64,000 nt of DNA, taken from positions 257,748 to 321,747 of the forward strand of contig NZ_BAAAFG010000001.1 of NCBI RefSeq assembly GCF_039523415.1, in the 5' to 3' direction. Under the pieces are notes generated by a model. It was not told where the DNA came from. It saw only the letters and a program-made list of their open reading frames with translations, and searched no databases. Shown here in pieces: positions 53,426 to 63,600 of this stretch. Made by a program: the position numbers and the translations under genes. The stretch comes from Gangjinia marincola. Its GTDB lineage: Bacteria > Bacteroidota > Bacteroidia > Flavobacteriales > Flavobacteriaceae. The stretch's first letter is position 1, and the number at the start of each line of letters is the position of its first letter.

Positions 53426-54439
53426 TTAGTCAGCCAGCTTTTGCTCCCATTTCCAGGCACTTTCTAAGGCCTGAGCCAACGTAAAGCGTGACTTCCATCC
53501 CAGCTGCTTACTGGCCTTAGTAGTATCTGCATAAGCCTGAATAACATCCCCTGTTCGTCTTTCTACAATGGCATAGGGAAGATCTACACCACTTACCTCT
53601 TCAAATGTTTTAACGACCTCAAGAACAGAATTTCCTGCGCCGGTTCCAAGATTATAAATAGAAAGCGAAGTCGTATATGAGGTATCAAACAATTGCTCCA
53701 GTGCTACTACGTGGGCTTCAGCCAAATCAACCACATGAATGTAATCACGAATGCAAGTGCCATCCTGAGTAGGATAGTCACCCCCAAAAATCGAAAGTTG
53801 TTCTCGTTTGCCGATTGCAGTTTGCGTAATAAAAGGGACCAGGTTTTGAGGAACTCCAATTGGAAGTTCTCCAATTAGACCACTTTCATGAGCTCCAATT
53901 GGATTAAAATACCGTAATAACGTAGCTTTAAAGTCAGGATAAGCCTTGCAAACATCAGTTATGATCTCTTCCCCTATCTGCTTGGTATTTCCATATGGAG
54001 ATTCAGCTTTTTTTATAGGGGCAGCCTCTGAAATTGGCATCTCATCTGCCTGACCATAAACCGTACAAGAGGAACTAAAAATGAGTTTACAATTATGCTT
54101 AGTGAGTTCTTTAAGGAGATACACTAAACTATTGATGTTATTTTCATAATACAACAGCGGATTCTCAACACTTTCACCCACTGCTTTTGAAGCTGCAAAA
54201 TGGATTACACCCGTAATATCCTTATGGCTGTTAAAAAGATTTTTGACAGAAGACTCATTGCGTAAATCAAGCTGTTCAAATGCAGGTTTAATACCGGTAA
54301 TCTGTGTAATACCATCTAAAACTTCAATGGATGAATTAGATAAATCATCAACAATTACCACTTCATATCCTTTTTGCTGCAGGGCAACAGCTGTATGGGA
54401 GCCTATAAAACCTAACCCTCCTGTTACTAGTATCTTCAT
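53426..54439 (-). CDS. galE: UDP-glucose 4-epimerase
   Basis: 337 aa from the ATG at 54439 (MKILVTGGLGFIGSH). The frame stays open to 54472, but the extra 11 codons include a dispersed repeat and are unlikely to be translated. Rossmann GxxGxxG (TGGLGFIGS), serine of the active site in IFSSSCTVYG, catalytic YGNTK (SPYGNTKQIGEE), and the sugar-binding GTCIRDYIHVVDLAEAH are all intact. It interconverts UDP-glucose and UDP-galactose for envelope polysaccharides. A small membrane-protein gene lies 42 bp upstream on the same strand. Confidence 0.95.
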   Translation of the reverse strand: MKILVTGGLGFIGSHTAVALQQKGYEVVIVDDLSNSSIEVLDGITQITGIKPAFEQLDLRNESSVKNLFNSHKDITGVIHFAASKAVGESVENPLLYYENNINSLVYLLKELTKHNCKLIFSSSCTVYGQADEMPISEAAPIKKAESPYGNTKQIGEEIITDVCKAYPDFKATLLRYFNPIGAHESGLIGELPIGVPQNLVPFITQTAIGKREQLSIFGGDYPTQDGTCIRDYIHVVDLAEAHVVALEQLFDTSYTTSLSIYNLGTGAGNSVLEVVKTFEEVSGVDLPYAIVERRTGDVIQAYADTTKASKQLGWKSRFTLAQALESAWKWEQKLAD

Positions 54440-54442
54440 ATC

Positions 54443-54457
54443 CTTCCGCGAAAGCGT
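54443..54457. repeat. Small palindromic repeat (cttccgcgaaagcg) just upstream of galE
   Basis: The sequence ccttccgcgaaagcg lies a few bases upstream of the galE start, in its leader. It is a variant of the repeats at 7828, 16734 and 42233. Confidence 0.5.
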
Positions 54458-54481
54458 TATAATTTTAAACAAATATAGGAG

Positions 54482-54721
54482 TTACAATTTGCCTTGCTTT
54501 TTTAAATAGCTGATTTTTTCCTGAAAAGATCCGAACAGCAGGAACAATCCTACCATAAAAACAACTAAACTTAAGGTCCCTAATGTTACCCATTGTAGTG
54601 TTTCCATACCATTATATTTGAGAATACCTATTTCAACAATTGCACAGATCCCGAAACCTAAAAGAACTGTTCCCAAACCTCCTTTGATTAACCAATTGCG
54701 TTTATGAGAAGTATTCAACAT
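54482..54721 (-). CDS. Small two-TM membrane protein
   Basis: 79 aa with two hydrophobic helices (about 14-35, GGLGTVLLGFGICAIVEIGIL, and 42-65, LGTLSLVVFMVGLFLLFG) and a positively charged C-terminal tail (KKQGKL). No family recognised. It precedes galE by 42 bp on the same strand. Probably an inner-membrane protein of unknown role. Confidence 0.72.
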   Translation of the reverse strand: MLNTSHKRNWLIKGGLGTVLLGFGICAIVEIGILKYNGMETLQWVTLGTLSLVVFMVGLFLLFGSFQEKISYLKKQGKL

Positions 54722-54877
54722 GTGAAGATTTTAATTATACATAGACTTAGCTAAACTTGACAACATAGGAAAGTATTGTCCTATTCACTCGTGAAATTAA
54801 ACTCTAAGATACGCAGAAAAAATAGTAAAACTACATGCTACTTGTTTAGTGATGAAATCAAGAAATATTAATCTCAT

Positions 54878-55318
54878 TTAGACAGCTATTTTTCTGTAAA
54901 ACTGATATATCATGTAACTCAAAAGACGATAGGCTTTTAAATCAACACGTTTTAAGTGCTTAGTATATCGTTCTAATTCGTGATCACAGAAGCGATTAGG
55001 TACCCCACTTATAAAACCTTTATATTCATTTTCACCATAAATTACCTCCCTCTTATTTCTTAGCAAACTTTTGTCTGTAATGATCTGGATAGCATGATGT
55101 CTATGATCACATGTAATCTTATTAAATATGTCTGATACTGTGGATTTTTCGCCAGACAGGTACTGAAAAAAATGTCCCTCATGAAAAAGTAACATTCCCT
55201 TTATACCAATTGAGTTGTTGGTACATTCTGTTTGGCAAAGTAAATTTTTAACTTCATCAATAGATACTTCACCGGTAAGTGTACTTACATAGCTAATCAT
55301 TCTATACTGTTCTCCCAT
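54878..55318 (-). CDS. Stand-alone BLUF blue-light sensor protein
   Basis: 146 aa. BLUF residues are in the right register: Y10 (MISYVST), N34 in TNNSIGIKGMLLF and Q52 in HFFQYLSGE. The intervals Tyr-Asn 24 and Tyr-Gln 42 equal those of AppA (Y21, N45, Q63). The flavin pocket and the following STVSDIFNKITCDHRHHAI match the family. The C-terminal 50 residues form a helical output cap. It should bind FAD and sense blue light through Tyr-Gln rearrangement. It lies 80 bp downstream of a membrane-anchored AraC gene on the same strand, so both could belong to one light-responsive operon. Confidence 0.9.
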   Translation of the reverse strand: MGEQYRMISYVSTLTGEVSIDEVKNLLCQTECTNNSIGIKGMLLFHEGHFFQYLSGEKSTVSDIFNKITCDHRHHAIQIITDKSLLRNKREVIYGENEYKGFISGVPNRFCDHELERYTKHLKRVDLKAYRLLSYMIYQFYRKIAV

Positions 55319-55398
55319 GACTAAAATTTATAGTCAAATATCTATCTATCGGACTGGAAGCCTGTCCTGAATATTTGATTTTGTAATAAATAGGAGAA

Positions 55399-56511
55399 CT
55401 ATCCTGCTTTTTTACGCAGGCTATTGCGACGATACTCGCTGGGAGACATCCCTGTGAATTTTTTAAATGCTGCGTAGAAAGCAGACTTACTGTTGAAGCC
55501 TGACTCCAGACCTATGGCAATAACGGTATATTGATCAAATTCAGAATCAAGCAAAATATCTTTTGCGTAGCTAATTCGATATGAATTTACCGCATCATTA
55601 AAACTGAGACTACCATCTTTATTTAACATAGTTGATAAGTACGACGGCGATATGGTTAACATTGAGGCGAGTTTTTCCAATGAAAGTTTAGGATCCAGAA
55701 AGAGTTTCTGATCAGTAAGCAATTGATTAAATTTGATCGTGATATCAGAATCAGAAATGCGTACAACACCGGTATTTGACATCGGTTGTAGTGCACCCCT
55801 TAAATTTTTTCGCTGTCCTGAAAGCTTGAGGTGACCCAAACCTAAATACGCCAGTATATAAGTGAATATAGATAAAAGTACCCAAAACGGGATGTAGTGA
55901 TCCATCCTAGTGGTATATAAAAAATCAAAAATAGGCGCCGCAATCCAAAAGAATCCTGTAAAGAACAGGAAAAGAAGAATTACCTTTAGGCTCTTAAAGT
56001 ATTCTTTAGATAAGTAATTTATGCTAAGATTTTTATCTCGCTTGTACGAGTTGATTAACAAATAAAGTAATATACTCTGTGTGAATACTGAAGAAAACAA
56101 CATTACTGTAGATAGATGATCAAATGAATACCCGCCATACCAGTCCAGAAACTTTTGTGGCTTCCATCCAAAGATAATCCTTAAAACCTTTAATAATGAC
56201 AAACCAACAAAAGGAGAAATCAAAAGCCAAATTTGATATCTCTTTAATTGTTGCCCTATAAAATGAGCTTTGTAAAAGAGTAACAGCACAGGAGCAAAAA
56301 GTAGTTCCCATGGTAAAAATGCGTAGATTAAATTTGGATAAGCATTTAGTACTCCAATAGATAATAAAAAAGGCTGCAAATTAGCGATGGCAATAAAAAA
56401 TACTAGTGCAGCGATAAAATATCCTATAAAATTCCGATTGGATTTATAGGAAAGCAATAAAACACAAAAAACAAACCCTTGAAAGATGCCTAAGCCGATA
56501 ATTATATTCAA
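55399..56511 (-). CDS. Membrane-anchored AraC-type regulator (7-TM plus HTH)
   Basis: 370 aa. The N-terminal 230 residues contain seven hydrophobic helices (such as IIIGLGIFQGFVFCVLLLSY and FFTGFFWIAAPIFDFLYTT). The C-terminal 110 residues form an AraC DNA-binding domain: LSLEKLASMLTISPSYLSTM, then YTVIAIGLESGFNSKSAFYA and FKKFTGMSPSEYRR. Such 7-TM/AraC fusions are common in Bacteroidota and sense signals in the membrane. The BLUF gene sits just downstream, so its product might modulate this regulator; that is inference. Confidence 0.92.
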   Translation of the reverse strand: MNIIIGLGIFQGFVFCVLLLSYKSNRNFIGYFIAALVFFIAIANLQPFLLSIGVLNAYPNLIYAFLPWELLFAPVLLLFYKAHFIGQQLKRYQIWLLISPFVGLSLLKVLRIIFGWKPQKFLDWYGGYSFDHLSTVMLFSSVFTQSILLYLLINSYKRDKNLSINYLSKEYFKSLKVILLFLFFTGFFWIAAPIFDFLYTTRMDHYIPFWVLLSIFTYILAYLGLGHLKLSGQRKNLRGALQPMSNTGVVRISDSDITIKFNQLLTDQKLFLDPKLSLEKLASMLTISPSYLSTMLNKDGSLSFNDAVNSYRISYAKDILLDSEFDQYTVIAIGLESGFNSKSAFYAAFKKFTGMSPSEYRRNSLRKKAG

Positions 56512-56691
56512 ACGAAAAAATTCAATTTAATAATTGCCTAATATATTGAAATTATGAATGTGAGAAATAGTTTTGTTTTCACTAGATATCCTTGATTTAT
56601 AAATGTAAAGATTTTCTTAAAATCTTTTTTTTTCTGTGCTAGAACATCAATCTATTTAAAGAAAGAAAAATAATTGATGTAACCTTTTTTA

Positions 56692-57651
56692 TTAAAAACT
56701 ATATCTGGGACATCGACATGGTTTGTTACCAAAATCCAAGCGATATCCTAAAATGAGTTCGTGACTACCAGACTGCCCCGCTTGTAATTCGTTGAGTATA
56801 TAGTCATACGAGTAACTCAGCAATACTTTTTCCCAAAACCTAAATCCAACTAAGGCGTAAATCGACTCTTCGTTACGATAAGAAGCTCCCGCCCAGAAAC
56901 GATTATCATAAACATATTTGCCCCCGATCTCCCACTGTAATGGTGCAGGATCCACGTATTTAATCAATACACTTGGGACTATTTCTGAGTCCTTATTAAT
57001 TTTAAATCTAGTTCCTGCCAAAAAGTTAAAGTTGCGGTTAATTTTACCCGTAGGCTCTAAAATATTGTTTGTAATATCAAATGGTATTTCTCTATCCAGT
57101 AGTTGATTAACTGATAAACCTCCAAATAAATAATCTGAGTAAAAATAGACTCCAATACTCGTGTCGAATTGAAAGTTACTAAAGTTCCTGACTAATACAT
57201 CATTAGGGTTTTGAACTAAAAAGGCTTGCGATTCATCAAACCTGAACTGCGTGGCTCCAATAAAAGTTCCAAATGATACCCGCCAGTCATCACTCATACG
57301 CAGGTGATAGCCAAAACTCCCGTAAAAACCGCTTCGACTTATTGGTCCGGTCTCGTCCGTATAGGCGAATAATCCCAATCCTGTTCGATGCCGGTCATAC
57401 CGCCCGGGGAGTTGACCTTGTAATAACATTAGCGGTGTATTCACACTTATGGTATAACTACGTGGAGCCCCTTCAAATCCGGTCCATTGATTTCTAAAAC
57501 CCGCGTTTATATCCATATAATCTTCTAATCCCGTCAAAGCAGGGTTAATCACAAAGGGATTTTGCAGATATTGCGTATACTGAGGGTTTTGCTGTCCATA
57601 ACAAATTCCGACAGCGATCAATACTACGTAAAAAATAAACGCTCTTCTCAT
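56692..57651 (-). CDS. PorP/SprF family T9SS-associated outer-membrane protein
   Basis: 319 aa. The signal peptide ends near residue 20 (AVGICYGQQNP). The family hallmark follows directly: QYTQYLQNPFVINPALTGLE, then NAGFRNQWTGFEGAPRSYTI and TGLGLFAYTDETGP. The end has YDYILNELQAGQSGSHELIL with a terminal YSF aromatic end. PorP/SprF proteins are beta-barrels that attach type B T9SS cargo or act in gliding. The start overlaps the stop of the giant adhesin gene by one base (TAATG), so it is almost surely its dedicated partner. Confidence 0.95.
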   Translation of the reverse strand: MRRAFIFYVVLIAVGICYGQQNPQYTQYLQNPFVINPALTGLEDYMDINAGFRNQWTGFEGAPRSYTISVNTPLMLLQGQLPGRYDRHRTGLGLFAYTDETGPISRSGFYGSFGYHLRMSDDWRVSFGTFIGATQFRFDESQAFLVQNPNDVLVRNFSNFQFDTSIGVYFYSDYLFGGLSVNQLLDREIPFDITNNILEPTGKINRNFNFLAGTRFKINKDSEIVPSVLIKYVDPAPLQWEIGGKYVYDNRFWAGASYRNEESIYALVGFRFWEKVLLSYSYDYILNELQAGQSGSHELILGYRLDFGNKPCRCPRYSF

Positions 57652-60600
57652 TATCGTATAATTGTTATTGAACCTCTAAAGGTTCGATCTTTTAAATCAT
57701 TTAATTCGAGGATATAGTAGTATGTCGCTACCGGTAAAAGTTTACCGTCGTGAGTACCTCCCCATTCATTCGCATATCCTCTGGTTTCAAACACTTTATT
57801 TCCCCATCTATTGAAGATCATTAGTTTATTATCAGGATATTGTTCAATTCCCTCTATATAGAACGTATCATTAGCACCGTCGCCATTAGGCGTCATTGTA
57901 TTAGCAATCAACTCTGAGAACGGATCTCTTATAATGACTAACTCCTCTAGATCATCTCCATCGCTGTTCGCATCTGGTTCATTAAAAATGTAGTCAATAA
58001 GATTTAAGATTTCACTCCCTTCAAATTCTGGATCAACCTGTACAAGAATATCCAGACTGGCAGACTCTCCAGGGAACAATTGATCTATACTCCAGATAGG
58101 ATTACTGTAAGTACCCACACTAGCTTCAGCCGATATAAATAATAAGCCTGAGGGTAAATTATCGTTGATCGCTATACCTGTAGCTAATCCCCCTGAACTA
58201 TTTTCAACGGTGATTGTATACGTGATAATTTCTTCTCGCTCTGGATTATTATTATCTACGGTCTTCGTAAATACCAAATCTACCGGCTCTGCAAATATTT
58301 CAACATCAAAACTACACGTACTTACGTTACCTCCAATATCTATAACCTGATAGATTACTGTAGTAATTCCTATGTTGAATAATTCTCCTGATGCAGAGTT
58401 AATACCTGTAGCTGGACTCTGAGCAGTCGTTGCTCCACTGAGATCATATATAATTTGTGTGATTTCACAATTATCATTTGCAGTGACATCGATATTTTCT
58501 ACTGCGACAGGCTGGCCATCTATACTGCCTAGAACAATATCGTCCGGACAGCTAATAACAGGAGGTTCTGTATCTTCTACAATGACTTGTTGCTCTTGAA
58601 AACTAATGTTTCCACTACTGTCTTCGTAAAACCATGTTATGGTATAATTACCTTGTACATCAATGGTGAGTGGTGTTGAGGTATATCCAAAAATAACTCC
58701 TTCACAATTATCAGTAGCAGTAGGTTCTGTCAAAACAGCCACACATTCCACAATTACATCAGGTAATACCGCTAGATCCGGTACAGGAGCCATAGTATCT
58801 TCAATGATAACGTTTTGAGTTTGAGAAGATACATTCCCATTACCATCATCATAGTCCCAGGTAATGACATAGCTGCCGGGAAGATCGTACGCTACGGCAT
58901 CTTGAGTGGTAGCTGTAATACTACCCGCACAATTATCTGTTGCTGTAGGGAATTGAGTGATGGTAACACTACACTCACCTACAATGGTGGGAAGTGCCGG
59001 GATATCTGCCACAGGAGAGAGTGTATCATCTACAATAACAGTTTGAGTCTGAGTGCTGGTATTTCCAACATTATCTGTATAAATCCAATTAACAAAATAT
59101 TCGCCTTGTTCATCATATACAGTTGGATCACTAGTTGTTGCAACAATGACACCCGCACAGTTATCTGTTGCTGTAGGCGGATTCAAGGTAACCTGGCATT
59201 CAGCCGTGACAGTTGGTAGTGTTGTTAAATCTGGAACTGGACTTGTAGTATCCTCTACAATAATAGTTTGAGTTTGAGTAATATTATTGCCTGATCCATC
59301 AATATAAACCCATGTGATTAGATAGGTACCAATTATGTCATAATTGAGAGGATCGGTCGTTGTAGCATTAATTATTGTACCACTACAACCTACCACGGCC
59401 GTCGGAATGTCAGTAATCGAGACGTCACATTCCCCAGAAATATCCGGCAAAGGATCTATAGATGGAATTATATCAGTTGAATCAATGATTGTAACGGTTT
59501 GGATTTGATTGCTTATGTTACCATTACCATCATCATAAACCCAGGTAATAGTGTACGTTCCTATAGCGGTGTACATCGTTGGATCTGTAGTTGTGGCGGT
59601 AATTGGACCCTCACAATTATCGGTAGCTGTTGGGAAGTCCGTAATTTCTATCGAACAAGCTGCTGTCACCTCAGGCAAATTGGTAATGTTAGGTAGTGGG
59701 GCGGTTACATCATCAACAAATACCTGTTGGGTTTGATTCACGCTATTACCTGCGCCATCACTGTAGGTCCAAACAATCGTATACGTACCTTGCTGATCGT
59801 AGCTTGTAGGGTTTGTGGTTGTTGCTATGATTTCATTTCCTTCACAACCAATCAGAGCCGTTGGTAATTGAGTTACAGAAACCGAACACTCTCCTGTTAA
59901 GTCAGGGAGATTTAAAACCGTTGGTGTAATAACGTTAGTCTCCTCCACTTCTACTGTTTGCTGCTGCGTGGTATCATTACCATTACCGTCGTTATACATC
60001 CAAGTAATTACATAAGTTCCAACTTGATCGTAAAACAGGGGATCTGTTGTGGTTGCAGTAATACTTCCCGTACAGTTATCTGTAGCGGTAGGTATTGTAG
60101 TGACTTGAACATTACAGGTACCGATGATGACAGGTAAATTTTGAACATCAGGAACAGGAGCCGTGATATCATTAACGATAATGGTTTGTGTTTGCGTTGG
60201 AATATTACCATTTCCATCATCATAACTCCACGTGATGGTGTATGTCCCCTGATCTGTATATACAATGGGATCATTGGTTGTTCCCGTTATTACTCCAACG
60301 CAATTATCCGTAGCTGTTGGAAAAGGTACCGTGGCATTACACTCAACAGTAATTGTAGGTAATACCGGTTCGTCAAAAACCGCAGGTATTCCATCATCGA
60401 TAATTATCGTTTGATTTTGACTACTGGTATTACCATTACCGTCATCATAAAACCAAGTAATTGTATATACTCCCTGAACATCATAGGTCGTGGGATCAGA
60501 TGTTGTTCCAACAATGGTTCCTTCACAGGCATCAGTTGCCGTTGGTGCGGTTGCTGTGGCGTTACATTCTTCTGTAATTGTAGGCAATGTGGATACATCT

Positions 60601-63600
60601 GCTACGGGAGCGGTGGTATCATCTACTATTACGGTTTGTGTTTGAGTTGAGATATTGCCATTCCCATCACTATAGCTCCAGGTTATTTGATAAACTCCTT
60701 GATCAGTATAAAAAGTAGGATCAGACGTAGTACCAGTAATAGTGCCATTACAATTATCTGTAGCCGAAGGTGCTGTCACTGTAACATCGCATTCTCCTAT
60801 TACATCGGGCAAATTAACTGTATCTGGGTTTGGTGCTTCATCATCAGTTACCGTTATATCAAAACTGTAAGTAGCACTGTTTCCTGCTGCATCAGTAACC
60901 TCAAAGGTATTTGTGGTAGTACCGACAGGAAATGCTGCGCCAGAAGCTAGTCCGCCGGTCTGCACAACAGTTTCGCCTGCACAGTTATCTGCTGTAGTTA
61001 TGGTGTAAGTAAACACTGCACTACACACCCCGGCATCATTACTAAGAGTTTGATCCCCGGGACCTGTAATGGTAGGGTCTTCATCATCTGTTACCGTTAC
61101 ATCAAAACTGTAGGTAGAAGTGTTTCCTGCTGTATCGGTAACCTCAAAGGTATTTGTGGTAGTACCAACAGGAAATGCTGCGCCAGAAGCTAGCCCACCT
61201 GTCTGCACAACAGTTTCACCTGCACAGTTATCTGCTGTAGTAATAGTGTAAGTAAACACTGCACTACACACCCCGGCATCATTACTAAGAGTTTGATCCC
61301 CGGGACCTGTAATGGTAGTGTCTTCATCATCTGTTACCGTTACATCAAAACTGTAGGTAGAAGTGTTTCCTGCTGTATCGGTAACCTCAAAGGTGTTTGT
61401 GGTAGTACCAACAGGAAATGCAGCGCCAGAAGCTAGTCCGCCCGTCTGCACTACAGTTTCACCGGTACAGTTATCTGCTGAAGTGATGGTGTAGGTAAAC
61501 ACTGCACTACACACTCCGGCATCATTACTAAGAGTTTGATCCCCGGGACCAGTAACGGTAGGGTTTTCATTATCAGTTACCGTTATATCAAAACTGTAAG
61601 TAGTACTGTTTCCTGCTGCATCAGTAACCTCAAAGGTATTTGTGGTAGTACCGACAGGAAATGCTGCGCCAGAAGCCAGTCCGCCGGTCTGCACAACAGT
61701 TTCACCTGCACAGTTATCTGCTGTAGTAATGGTGTAAGTAAACACTGCACTACACACCCCGGCATCATTACTAAGCGTTTGATCCCCGGGACCTGTAATG
61801 GTAGGATCTTCATCATCAAGTACCGTTACATCAAAACTACATGTATCACTTGATCCATCTAACGCTGTAAAGGTGTATATAATCGTAGTAACGCCCACTG
61901 CAAAAGTATCTCCGGGATTGTGTGTGCTGGTGGTTGTAATTGCTCCACAGTTTGATGTTGCGGTAGGGGGTGTCCAGTTTACAGCAGCCTCACATACGTC
62001 TGGATCATTAGATTGAGTAATATTTGTAGGACAACTCGAGATCACAGGTACCCCTGGATCAATAATCTCTAACGTAACTGCCGTTCTCGCTGTGCTTACA
62101 CAAAGTGTGGTTGTGTCAAAGCTCTCTGCAAAATATGTGATATTCCCAACTGTATTCAATATAGGATTCGTCACCACATTTCCGGCTGTTGGCGCATCAT
62201 ACCAAACGACATTGATTCCTGCGGGCGCAGTAGCTGTTGCTGTAAGGGTCTGTATAGGATTTTGTTCGCACTCTGACTGGTCGCCACCGCTTACAGGAGC
62301 ATTAGGTGGTGCAGGATCAGTAAGCGTGATCGTTTGTGGCACACTGCTACAGCCTGTTAAGGATAAGGTTATATCACTATATACTCCTGCATCGAGATTT
62401 TGAATGACATATATACCGCTACCATCTGTAATGGCATTTAGAGGCCCTGTAGGCACGCCATCATCCAAGTAACTTAGTTGATAAGTTTCAAGAGGTAGTA
62501 AATCTGCGATAGTGATGAATCCCTCGGTACCGCCGCACGTGACTGGATTAGTACCTGTAAAAACTCCTTCAACATCAGGAATAGTGAGTAGCACAGCGGT
62601 TGAAGTGATATCTCCACAGGTAAAGGCTGTATTGCTTACAATAACTTGATATTGATTACCGGTAATGGAAAGATCAACATTAGATAGGGATAATATCGCT
62701 GTAGTAACCCCATTGTAAAATCCGCCATTGGAAAGATCGGTAAATGTAGCTCCGCCGTCTGTACTTTCTTGCCATTGGTAATTTAAATTACTCCCACTTG
62801 CACCCACTGATATGGTCCCCGTATCTCCTAAACATATCACTACATTACTAGGCTGAGTTACAATAGTAGGACCTATACCTACTTCAATAAAATCAAACGT
62901 ACCATTACCATCTCCATCGGCGGGAGTAGGATAAGGAATTGCAGCCGTCACACTTCCATCTGCCTCTGTCGCCGGTGGATTACCTGTACCGTAGAACCCA
63001 TTATCTCCACCATCAGCAGTAGGATCATCATAAGCTTCATTGGCATCACTACAACCATCCCCATCACTATCCAGATCGTAACAATCTAATAAATCATCAC
63101 CATCGGTATCGATAGCAACAATCCCTTTAAAACCTATAAAGGCTGTATTTAATCCTACTCCTTCGTAGTCAAACGTGATAGACTGGACAGCAAGGCTAAA
63201 ATCAGTTATGTTAGTCAACTGAGGAAAAGCTAAAAGTCCAAATGCTTCACTACCATTACCATTATCTGTAGGATCCTGTACGTAATAAATTCCACCTAAA
63301 TTAAATTTCTCAATAAACTCTGGATTGTCTCCTCCTATCCCGGGGTAGTCCTCAGTATTCGACAAGATGTTGAAATTTACATTGGATAATACTGTTCCGT
63401 TTTCTAATACGACCGTAAAATTTCCTAAGCGCGAATTAGAATTACCACTGCGTCCTAAATCTCTTATATATATTTTAGGATCTGTCACAGGACTATCAAA
63501 GGTGATCGTATAAGATCCATTGCCTGCAGTACCTTCTGAGAATGCTATCAGCGTTGCGTTACCTGTATTGACAAATTGACCTCCAGAGGTGGAAACAATG

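Noticed and set aside
54440..54472. 11-codon N-terminal extension of GalE
   Set aside because: Contains the palindromic repeat and precedes the canonical Rossmann start MKILVTGG.
60838..61797. CRISPR-like regular repeats
   Set aside because: The 240-bp period is uninterrupted coding sequence of identical protein domains without spacers.
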